NCBI GenBank assembly: GCA_036583965.1
Contig: JAZBQD010000026.1
Span: forward strand, 4,337,400-4,401,399
Source of the DNA: Prunella strophiata
Lineage: Eukaryota > Chordata > Aves > Passeriformes > Prunellidae
Direction of reading: 5' to 3'
Length of the DNA: 64,000 nt
The notes beneath the pieces are model-generated. The model was given only the letters and a program-made list of their open reading frames with translations. It searched no databases and was not told where the DNA came from. This document shows positions 37,001 to 49,000 of the stretch, piece by piece. The position numbers were made by a program, and so were the translations under genes. How positions within the stretch are numbered: position 1 is the first letter of the stretch; each line of letters begins with the position of its first letter.

Positions 37001-40000
37001 CCGGACGCGGCGCTCCACTCGGATGTCGCTGCGCGCGCAGGTGGCGCAGCGCGCCGCCCGCTCCACCTTCACCAAGATGACGTGTGCCAACTGCCGGACC
37101 CCGCTGCAGAAGGGCCAGACTGCCTACCAGCGAAAAGGGCTTCCTCAGCTCTTCTGCTCCAGCTCCTGTCTCACCACCTTCTCAAAAAAACCACCTGGCA
37201 AGAAGATATGCACCTTCTGCAAAAAGTGTGTGTTCATTCCCCTTTCCTCGGTGCTCCCATGCTTGTCACCCCACTCACCTGCTCCACAGCTCTCCTGCCA
37301 GTCCCCTTCCTATGGCTCTCGTTCAGCCACATCACTCCTGCCCACTGCCAGCTGCTGTCTTCTTTCACACACTGCCTATCCCATGCTCCCTACACCCCTC
37401 TTCACATTCTTGCTTTCCCTCCCTGTCCCCAGACTTAGTGCCCCATATTCCAGCCTCCCCTCAAAACAGCCTCCTGCATGCTCTGTCTTCAGACACCTCT
37501 CCCCTGGGCCAGGACAGAAGCTGCTGTGAGACAGTTCTTGCCAACTTTTTGGGACACTAGAAAGTCCTGTGCATTGCAATGAGCCATCCTATCCCTTTGT
37601 GGCAGGACACACATGTCCCTGCACTAACACATCCCCTCCTGATCCCTAGGGAGATCTGGAACACCAAGGACTCTGTGGTTGCCCAGATTGGTTCAGGTGG
37701 CTCTTTCCATGAGTTCTGCACCTCTGTCTGCCTTTCCCTCTACGAGGCCCAGCAGCACAGACCAGCACCTCAGTCTGCAGATGCCTCGGACACCAGCCGC
37801 TGCAGTGTTTGCCACAAACCTGGCGAGGTAAACAAATCCCTTGTTCTTCCCATGTCCTGGAGGAAGTGCTTAGGACTCGCAGCACTTAGTTTTGGTCAAG
37901 ACCAGGGCATTTGCCAGGTTTTCCTGTGGTCTGAGGTCTCAGCCCCTGAGCTGGATTGGGCTCACTCCCAAGCTTTTCCTTGCCCTGAGGCTCACTGCTT
38001 CCTGCCACTTTGCTCTCCCAGTTGCTCCTCTGACTTTTGGCAAGAAAGGCCACCCCAAGTCCACACCAGCTTTCAATATGGCACTTCCCAGAGTTTTAGT
38101 GCCTGGTATCCCAAGGGCCCTGCTTGTAGTGGTACAGCTGCATTGGAAAGAGGCCCATGGTGGTTTGGGGAGTGACAGCAGTGATGTCTCTGCAGATCCA
38201 ACATGAGGTCAGCAATGGGAACGTGGTTCACCGCATCTGCAGTGACGCCTGCTTCACCAAGTTCCGGGCCACCAAGGGGCTCAAAACGAACTGCTGTGAC
38301 AACTGTGGACTTTATATCTACAACAAGGGCTTGCCCCTGGAGTACCTGTTCCATGAAGGCCAGCAAAAACGCTTTTGCAACTCTGCGTGTCTCAACAGTT
38401 ACAAGAAGGTGTGTGGGGGCAGCTGCCCGGGTTGGGGGTTCTCTGTGGATACACAGCGACTTTGCTTGGTGTGGCACAGTATATTTTAATAAATAGCAGG
38501 TGACTTAAATCCCCTTGGTCTTTGATTGCTGACAAAGCAGTTAAAAGATTGCTGTGGGGAAACTCTGAAGCAGGCAAACAGAATTGATTCCATCTGCATG
38601 GTGCCCACCATGGACCCAAGCACGGGTCAGAAAGTCAGTGAGCTGATGGTAGAGTGACACTGCCAGTGTTTCACCGTATATGCAGTTAGCGTGGACTAGC
38701 TTCTGGATGTCTCCCTAAAGCTGGGCTGGGTATGTTCCTCTGTCACCTGAGCAGTCTTCACTTAACTGTCTTGGAAGGGGTTGCCAAACTCTGTATTCCT
38801 GCCAGGCTACCCTTGAAATGAGAAGTTGAAGTGCCAAAGGCAGCTTTTTTTGCTACCACCACCTGAATCTGCAGACTGTGAGCCTGTCCCTGGCATCAGG
38901 TGGTCACTGCAGGAGAGCAGTCCTGTAGTGGATACAGCAGTGGGGTGGGATGTAGTAGCTGGACCTTGCCAGCTGTGATGGAAGCTCTGTTCTGCTCTGT
39001 GTTTGCAGAAGAACACTCGAGTCTACCCTTGCATGTGGTGCAAGACGCTGTGCAAGAACTTTGACATGCTGCCCAACGTGGATCGCAGTGGCAAGATGGG
39101 CCTGTTCTGCTCCATTTGCTGCACTACCTCCCACAAAGTGAAGCAGTCAGGCTTAGTTGGTAAGAGAATCATCACCTCTCCACTTAATTCCTTCCTTGGT
39201 ATTGTTTATTGCTTGTGGATGGGACTGGGGGAAGAGTCCAGTGAGACAAGTGAAAGTGCAGAGGGAGGAACCCTTGCAGCATGTAGACATCTTAATAGAG
39301 TGTAGTGTACATTGCTGTTCTTGAGAATGAATGCAGGGAGCAGTTGTAGTGCTGGATTGTGCTGGCATTGCCCTTCCCATTACGTGGTGTACTGGGCTGT
39401 CCAGGAGTGGGATAAGTATTGCAGCCTGTTTTATCCAAATTCCTATAGAGCCAGGGTCACTTCTGTGAACCACTCTGCTCTCCATCTGTTTAACATTTCT
39501 GTCCTAGCACAATCTGGTGCTCTTAGTTTCCTGGTGTTCTTGTCCCTTGCTTTTTGGTAATAGCTTGTCAGACTGAGGATGAGTGAGTAGCTTGCATGCC
39601 ATCCTCAGAATCCAGTCCCACATCCTGTGCTGCTGCCCTCACCAATTCCTGTCTGTTTCATCAGGTCCCCCTAGACCCTGCAGCTTCTGCAGAAAGAGTT
39701 TATCTGAACCCTGCTATTACAACAAGACAGACCGGGTTGTCTACCAGTTCTGCAGCCCCAGCTGCTGGACCAAATTCCAGGTACTGAAATATCATTCATG
39801 CTGGGCTGGGCCATGGAGCTCATGCCTCCTTTCACACTCAGCAGAGGCTCCACTGTCCCTGAGCTCCTCAGGGAGGGCTCCTAAGAAAGCCTCTTCTGGA
39901 GCACAGGAGTTGCAGTGACTGCGATTGCTCAAATCCCAGTCTTGGCCCTATGTTCCCCATCCTCCATTGGGATAAATTCACTCCTGTCTATCAGGTTATG

Positions 40001-43000
40001 CCCAGCAGGAGGGCAGTGCAGAGCTGTGCTGCATGAGTGGTTTGAGGTAGAGTGGCCTTATGAGAGCACAAGCAAATGCACAAGTAAGCCAGCAAAGCAC
40101 AAGTGCACACCTGATAGCTGGGTGCAAAGGGGCAGAGCTGCCCTCTCAGCCAGGTGTCACTGAGAAACAAGCCTTCCAGGATGTGTTACCTAAAAATTTA
40201 CAACTAGCAGGCCTGGATACCTCCTGTTTAATAATCCTCAAAGGCTTGACTGGTGATTTTTAATCTTCTGATGTTAAGTTTCAGCATATGTGAGATGTCT
40301 GTGGTATTCATAAGCAACTGCAAGAATATTAGTTTTGTACAGTTGTCAAAGTCCAAATTAACAGCCAGGAAGACATGAGAAGCTCAGGCCAGGACATGTC
40401 TTGGGCAACTGAGAAAACATAGAGAATCTAGAGGTAAGAGTTAGTTACCAGCAGTAGCAGCATTTCATTTTGAGATTTGGTTTGTTTGGGGCTTTCTTTT
40501 TTGGGGAGGAGGGGGGAGGCATTTGGTTGGTTGGGGTTTTTTGGTGGGTTTCTTTCTGTTTGTTTGTTTGGGTTTTTTAATGGATCCTTGATGTAATCCT
40601 TCACTGAGGTCACAAACAGTCTGAGTAGTGTAGCTCTAGAGCTTTTAGCTTTGTAGACTTTGTAAGACTAGAATCATAGAACAGTTTGGGTTGAAAGGGA
40701 CCTTTGGATGTCATCTGGGTCAATGTCCCCTGCAGTGAGCAGGGACATCTTCAGCTAGATCAGGTTGCCCTGTCCAATCTGATCTGAATATTTCCAGAGT
40801 TAGGGCACCTACCCGTGCCAGTGTTTCACCATCCTCATTGTAAAAAAAAATTCTTTACAGCTAATCTCAATATGCTCTCTTTTAGGTTAAAACTATTACC
40901 CCTTGTGCTATTGCATCAGGCTCTGCTAAAATGTGTGTCCCCATCTAGCTTATAAGCCCCCTTAAAAGTATTGAAAGCCACAATAAGGTCTCCCCAGAGC
41001 CTTCTCCAATCTGAATAATCCCAATTCTCAGCTTTTCTTGATAGGAGAACTGTTCCAACCCTCTGGTCATTTTCATGGCCCTCCTCTGGCCTGGCTCCAA
41101 CAGCTCCATGTCCTTCCTGTGCTGGGGACCCCAGACTGGAGGCAGCACTGCAGGTGGGGTCTGACCAGAGTGGAGTAGAGGGGCACAATCCTCTCCCTTG
41201 ACCTGCTGGTCATGCTGCTTTTTGGGCAGCCCAGGACTCACTTGGCTTTCTGGGCTGTGAGCTCACGTTGCCAGCTCATATCCAGCCTCTCATCCCCCAG
41301 CAGCTCCCAGTCCTCAGCAGGGCTGCTCTCCATCTGTCCATCCCCCATCCTGGATCAGTGCTGGGGTTGCCCTGCCCCAGGTACAGCACTTTGTACTTGG
41401 CCTTGTTGAACCTCATGAGATTCCCAAGGGCCACTGCTGGAGCTTGTCCAGGTCCCTCTGGGTGTCACTCTGTCCCTCAGGCATTTCAACTGAACAGCTC
41501 AGCTTGGTGTCATCTGCAAACTTGCTGAGGGTGCTCTCAATCCACTGTGTCCTTGATGAAGACATGAAACAGTCCTGGTCCCAGGACAGGCCTCTGGGGG
41601 TCACCACTTGTCACTGATGTCCATCTGGACATGGAACTTTTGGCCACTACCTTCTGGATGAAACCACCCAACCGAATTCCTCATCCACCAAACAGTCCAG
41701 CCATTGAATCATCTTTCTCCAGTTTAGAGAGAAGGATGTTGTGGGGACCTGTGCCAAAGGCTTTACAGAACTCCAGAGAGATGACACCTATAGCTCTTTG
41801 CTTCTCCACTGATGTAGTCACTCTGTTGAAGAAGACAACTAGGTTGGTCAGGCAGGACTTGCCCTTGGTGCAACTGTGCTGGCTGTGTTGGCACCTCCTG
41901 TGCTCCCTGTGCCTCAGCACAGCTTCTGGAAGGATCTGCTCCATGATCTTCGCAGGCACTGCACAGTTCATTTGTTTCCAGGGTCCTCCTTTCTACCCAT
42001 TTTAGAAATGGTTGCAACTTTTCGCCTTTTCCCAACTGGGACTTTATTAATTCATCTAACTTTAATTATTACCATATAAAATCAGCATTGTAAACATATG
42101 AGTAAACCCATGTGTCACCTGGGTTAGGAACTGTCCTGCTGGCAGATCTCAGAACACACTTGTCAAAGAAAAAACCCTGAAGAGAATGTTTCAAGATTCT
42201 CTCAAAGTCCTTCCCCAGGGGATCAGCCCAAGGACTTACATCTTAATCAATCATTTGGCAATAAAGTCAAAGTGAGCATGATGAAATTTAGCAGATGAAA
42301 CAAAAGCTGGTGCAGTGTTACCCATGCTGTGTTCAGGGTGGTCACAGAAAGCAAAGCAATTGGATTGATTGACAAGGCTGGTTCCTCCTAATGTGTGCTT
42401 AAACACAATTTCAGTGCAAGATCCTGTGTCAGCCTTACTCAGGTAGTGTGGAGATGCAAATCCTGGAAAGTAAGCATTTTGAAAAGGCCAGTGGAATTAC
42501 AGCAGATGAACTATTCAGTATGAGCATCTCAGTTTACAGCCACACAGGGAAGGATTAATTTATTGTAAGTACAAGCAGGTGAACATAGAGTTAATGTTTG
42601 AGGGCCAGGGAGCAAAAGTTACCTAGAATGATGCACATATAGGAAGGATGTTCTCCAATGTCCTCTTCATTTTCAATGCTGAAGAAAAATTGGAAGTATT
42701 CTGAAGAAAAACCCAAAAATTAAATTTGGGCTTGAAAAACACTTGTATTGAAGCACTTGCAGAATGTCTTATCTGAAGTTATCAGAAAGAAAACGAGGGA
42801 ATGACTTTATTAATAAATATATCCTTGTGGATAAGACACCAAATGCATTGTGGACAGGACACCAAATGCTATTTAATCTAGCAGATTAATCTAGCAGAAA
42901 TTGGGATGAGAGGCTGCTTGAAATCTTAAGCTGCATTATCTTGAAAATAGAAATCAGGCACCTGTGCTTCAAGAACTTTTAGAGAAATCCTCAGAAGAGG

Positions 43001-46000
43001 TAGCAGAGCCCTCATCATTTAAGTTTTCAAATCCAGTGGCATGGCAGCTTGAAAGCTTGCCTTCCTGAGAAGAGCTGGACCCAGCACACTGGAAGCAAAG
43101 TGAAATTGCTCTCGAGAATCATCTCTCCAGGAGCTTGAGACATGTTGTGATGGACTGACTGAGTCCCCACAGTGGCAGCAGGTCCGAGGGGGCCAGGCAG
43201 GCTGCAGGCCATGAAGGAGGTGGCAGTGGTGGCAGTGTGAGGCAAGTGCTTGCTGCCCTCCAGCTGCTCTCTCCCCATGAGCTGTCTCTGTCTCCTGCAG
43301 CGCACCAGCCCAGAAGGTGGGATCCACCTCAACTGCCATTACTGTCACAATCTGTTCAGCGGGAAGCCAGAGATCCTGGACTGGCAGGTGAGGACTTCCC
43401 CTGGGGGGATGTTGAGGTGAAGGCCAACACTGCTGACAACCTCTGGGGTACTTCCTCTCCCTGCTCTAAGCAGAGCTCCTCCTCTGCCAGTCTTCTGAAT
43501 GCCTTAGCTGCAGAAATGTGCCTGGAGTCTGTGGCTGAGTGCTGCACTCTGATGTCCAGCAGCATGTCAGAAGGGCAGGAGGAGACCACTCCTGCCAAAT
43601 CCTGTGCCAGGAGAGCTGGGGACTTAACTCAGCCCTGTGGTCTTCTCTTGCTTCCCTGAGAAGTGCTGGGAGCCTCCTGCCAGCCTGGCTGACCTGGCTG
43701 TGGTCTCTTTGGCAGGACAAGGTGTATCAGTTCTGCTGCAAGGACTGCTGCGAGGACTTCAAGCGGCTGCGTGGGGTGGTGTCTCAGTGTGAGCACTGCA
43801 AGCAGGAGAAGCTGCTGCATGAGAAGATCCGTTTCTCTGGAGTGGAGAAGAACTTCTGCAGCGAAGGTACTTGGGAAAGGCATGGGAGAGGCAGAGCCCC
43901 CATGCCAGCCCATGCTGGGGGAGGAGAAGAGAGCATGGAGAGGAACAGAGGGGATATTGTCTTAGCCAGGCCCTGGGGCAAGAGCCTTGCCATGCAGTGA
44001 AGGGAGGACTGTTGTGGGGATGGCTTGCTGTCCAGCCAGGCCCTAGGGCAAGATCTTTACCATTCATTGTGTCCTTGGGGAGGGCCTTCTCACAGCTTTT
44101 CTCTCTCTGGGGGCTGGGGAGACAGCAGGTGGCAGCTCCGCTCCTCCTGTCATCATGCACTTCTACGCTCTTGCATCTGGGCTGGCCTGACCTGGCCTTG
44201 CCCTGCCTGCTGGGTTCCTGCACACAGGAGGTTGGAGTCAGACTCTTCCTAGAAGCATGGAGGTGAGAGATGGCAAGTCCCCGTGAGGTCCCATCTTATC
44301 CCAGCCCTAGGGGCCAGTGCTGGATTGTTCCCTACAGTGTGTTGCGTGTGCTCTGTTGTCTCCGCAGACCTGGATTCTGGTCATGTTTGGGTCAGGGAGG
44401 CCCCCAGTTCATCCTGGGAAGGTTTCACTCCTATTGTTTCTCCGCAGGGTGTGTGCTTCTTTACAAACAGGATTTCACCAAGAACCTGGGCCTGTGCTGC
44501 ATCACCTGCACCTACTGTTCTCAGACCTGCCAGCGGGCGGTCACCGAGCAGCTGGAGGGCAGCACCTGGGACTTCTGTAGTGAAGACTGCAAAAGCAAAT
44601 ACTTGCTCTGGTACTTCAAGGTCAGTATTGGCACTGGCAGCTTGTGCTAAGTGCTGTGGTGGGCACGGCACCCAGATAAGTGGGCATTGCACTGAGGAAG
44701 TTCGCACTGCTGGAGTCTGGCTGGCACTGCTGCGGAGAACCTGGCACTGCTGGAGTCCTGCCTGGCAATGACGGGACACTGCTACGGGGAAGCTCACGTA
44801 GCTGGAGTCCCCAGCTGATCCTGCCAGACAGAGCACTGCACTGAGGAAGCTCACAGTGCTGGATCCGCGGCCAGTGCTGCTGTGAGAAGTTCGCACCGCT
44901 GGAGTCCCTGGCTGGCACTGGCAGGGCACTGCTGTGGGGAAGCTCACTGCACCTTGCAATGTGCACCTTTCACTGGAGAGTTGTGTTGCACTCGGAGGGG
45001 GTGTGGTTAGTTACTCGTTGTTTCTCTCCTGCTGATGCGGGCTTTAGGCAGCTCGGTGCCATGCCTGCAAGCGTCAGGGGAAGCTGCTGGAAACCATCCA
45101 CTGGCGGGGGCAAATCAAACACTTCTGCAACCAGCAGTGTCTGCTGCGATTTTACAATCAACAGAACCAGCCCAACCTGGACACGCAGAAGGGGCCCGAG
45201 AGCCTGCTGAACAGTGAGTAGGAGGGAGGGAGGGAACCTGCATAGCTCAGTCTGAGAGACACAGGGAAGACTCAACAGCAGGGGGTGGAAGCTGCCTGCC
45301 TGGGACTGGAGGAGACGCTAGGGAACAATCCTGCACTGGCCCCTGGGGGGGGAAAGGACGGAGTGGGACCTAATGGGCTTCTCCATCTCTAACATCTATG
45401 GTTCTATGACACACAGGGCCCAGACGGGAGGAGCCGGTGCCAGCGTGCTGCCTGTAGCTCACACTCTTAGCGAGGATACTCAGGGATTTAACATCCTCAA
45501 GTTGCCAGCGGAGAGCTCGATTTACAGGGTTAGGGGACAGCGTGGTTTGGCATGACAATCCACCTGCAGCCTCACACCACCTCCGAGCTGTGACCTTCTC
45601 AGATCTCATAAACTAATCTGGATTGGGCCAGGTCAGTGCTTGGATGGGAAACATTCAAGGACAAAGAAGGGTGCTGCAGGAAGTGGTGCTGGTGATGCTG
45701 TAGGTGGGCTCTCCTTCAGCCAGAGCTGAACCTAGAACGGTCTTGAGGGAGCACTGAGCTGCTGGAGGCACTGTGTCTTGCAATGTTAGATTGGAGTCCT
45801 ACCACGTACCCAAAGTTTACTGCAGCTTTGGGGAGTTGCCAACCCTGTGTCCCAGATAACCCCATTCTGCATCCATGGAGTACCAGCTGGAGAGGAGATT
45901 TTCGCTGCCTGTTGCCCCATTTCCTATCATTAACTTGAGCCAGTTCCTTATGGAAGATTGCAAAGTGCTTTGGGATCCCTCAGGATGGAAGGTGCTCCTA

Positions 46001-49000
46001 GTGACAGTGACAAGACACCACTTGGCCCTCGGACACCTGCAGTCTCATTCTACTTGGTCTTTTGTAGGCCACGATCTCCTGGGTGACCTGGGGGATATAG
46101 TTAAAGTGCTTGCAGCTTATGGTGGGACTTGCTTCAGTGCATCAAGCTTCAACACATACCTGCATCACAGGTTCAGGGCTTTGCTGGCCTCCCTGAGATT
46201 TCATTATGTGCACAACCCTGGCTAGGGTTTGCCAAGGAGGGGAAACCAAAACAAGGACCTTCATAAGAGACCTCATCCTCCATCTCGAGACTCTTGAGGT
46301 TCCTGCACTGACTGTAGTGCACTGATCATAGGACAGAGGAAGCTCTGGATGTCGTTGCTGCTTAGACAGCAAAGCAGAGCTGCTCTGCCAGAAGCAGCAG
46401 GTTCCCCCAGCTAGGGGAAGCCCAACCTGCCTTTCAAGAGCCACGCTCCATAACAGGCTGTGTGAGGCGACAGCTCAAGTGGTAGCACACAGGAGTGACC
46501 TGGAAAAGGAACTGTTGGTTTCTGCTGGCACAGGGGTGCCCATGGGAATTCGGCTTGATTCAGTGTTCTGCTGCCCAAGAGAGGAAGAGGTGTGTGACAT
46601 GCTGGTTCCTGTAGCTCACCAAGTGATTCCACAGCCCTAGCCATGCTGTTCGATTTGTCCTCTGCTGTCAAAGCATGTTACTTTTGAGAGATCTGTAACA
46701 CAGCTTTTGGGACAGGCACAGTGGGCAAGCTCTGCCTGCAGAGGGAAGCATGTTTTACACTGTTCAGCTGTTGTCTCCTTGGAGCCATGGACCACAAGAC
46801 AGAAGTACCTTCACCACCACTGCCACCAATCATGAGAGTCTCAGGCCTCCTCCACCACATCTCTGGAGGCCCCACAGAACTCTGCTGCTTGGTATGTGGG
46901 GCATCACTCTTCACTGTGCCACAGCTGCATCTCCGTGCAGCCTGTAAGGACTAAAGGGAGCCAAGGAAAAGCCTTCAGTTGTCAGTGCTCAGCTGAGCAC
47001 AAGTTCCAGCAGTTGCTGTGCTTAGTGGATGCTGCTGTTGCACTGGGCCCTTTATGCTCTGGCACACCAGTCCCCTGCCAGATGTGGGACAGCTGTGGAC
47101 ATCCTTGCCCCAGGACTGTGGCATACTGCTGAGTTTGCAAAGGAATGATGCTGAAGCCAGTACCCACTTACACAGAGAGCTTTCCAGCTGTGCTGTGCAG
47201 GGGATTTTGGGAGGACCAGCTTCTGCATGGTCTCCTGTGGACCTGACAGCTGTGTTGCCAGCTTGCAAGGGACTGCCTGGATTTCAGGCTCATCTTGGAC
47301 AGAGCTGCTTATTCTTGCTTACTCTCTTGCAGCCAGTGATTGCCTAAAACCATTAATTCCTGTGATCCAGTGGCTGCTACCAATCTGGTGATCCTTGAGA
47401 ATTCTTGTAGGTGATCATACAAGCAGATGTTCCCTTGCTGGGAACAGTTCATGTAGTGTGGGATTGAGGAGCTTTGCTTCAACTCTGCCCAAAGGCTTCC
47501 AAAAGGAGCTGGCTTTGCACTGGGCTGTCCAGGTGGAGAGGGTAGAAGTCACAGTTGTGGCAGGCACTACCTTGACAGCTCCTTGTTGGTGTTGGGATAA
47601 GAATAAAGAACAAACTGCAGATTTCCTGGAAGCCTGGACACATAGCACATGGCAGGAAAATCTTGTTTTCTTTAGTCCTAAATCATTGACCAGTGGGGCA
47701 GTCATGTTTGCTTTAGGTTCTGCTGCAGCAGAAATTCTACTCATAAGCCATAGCTTGTCTTTTCTCATTCAGGCCATTGGTGTTTCCTACCTGGACCTGC
47801 TGCCCATCCACTTTGGGTTGTCAGGGTGAGTTCTTGGCCCCTGAGACTGCTGCAGATCCTATGGCTGAATGCTTAGCTGCAGACTAGGGAGCTTCCTCCA
47901 GCTGGGATTTATCTGTTGCCCCCTGTGGTGATCAGCAAGTAGAGCCTGAGGGGCCTCAAACTGTACAAAGATTATCCTGCATTTCCTCAGGTCAGAGGCA
48001 GTCTTCACAGTGTGAATGTCCCTGTGTTGGATCTTTCCTGAAGGACTTGTCTGTGTACAAGAGTTGTGAATGGACCCGCCACTGCCTTTGGGTGCTGGGA
48101 CCTGCTGCTGTCCTTGCAGGGATCTCCTTCATGCATGGCTCACCAATAAAAGGCAATTCTTTTTGCCAGTCACGTGGGTAACCAGGGATCACTGGAGACT
48201 GGGATGAAGGTGCTCTGTTAGCTCACCAGCCTTTGAGATGGGTGCAGGTTTTCTGCAGAGCACATGAGCTGGAATTATCATCCAAGGCAGGGTGACAGTG
48301 TCACTGCCTGAGCCCAGCGTCTGCCACGTGCCCCTCTCACCTGCAGGTGATCCTCTCTTTCCTTAGGGGAATGGACTGCATCCCTAGGGCTGGGGCAAAG
48401 CTGTCTCTGCTTTCTGGCATTTCTCATAATGCTGCTACTAGCTCTGTCACCTTCTTCCTAGGGATCTCGAAGCACTTTGCCAAGATATTTGCTGCAGGGA
48501 TATGGAGGCACAGGGAGGGGCCATGGCTCGGTACAGCAAGCCAATAGGCAGAGCTGGGATTAGAGCCCTGGATTCCTCTCTCCACAAGGGGCTGGGATTT
48601 CTCCTGACCTGCTGTGATGGGGAAGGGGTGGACTGTAAGGGAGCACAAAATCACATGGGAATAACTTGATTTTGGAGTTGTAGAGTCTTCTGAGGTGTTA
48701 GGGTTAGAGATTGTGGAAAGATTAACTGTTCCTGGAGTGGCCAGGAGCAGTTTCTGGGGAGCCTGTCCCTGCTCTCTGGCTGTTTGCACCTCCAGTCCCA
48801 GCAGTGGGACATGTTGGCCAAGGAGCTCTTGAACTTAAGAGCTTGTTGCTTTCTCTTACAGGTCAGACTTCAGAGCCAAAACCAACTGTCCCTTCCACAC
48901 AGAAGGCAGAAACTAACATGGTAAGACCCATTGGAGGTAGGAGTTTGCAAAACAAAGGGGCTGTCCCCAAAGAGAGGACGGTTCTGCCATTGCTCAGGGA

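Noticed and set aside
45366..45415. A CR1 3' end (CTAACATCTATGGTTCTATG)
   Set aside because: Only about 30 bases resemble a CR1 terminus and the sequence before it does not; this is too weak to call.
45563..45682. A functional 5S rRNA gene
   Set aside because: The match is long but diverged in the box A region, and the sequence continues into a SINE-like body. There is no clean T-run terminator at the 5S end.
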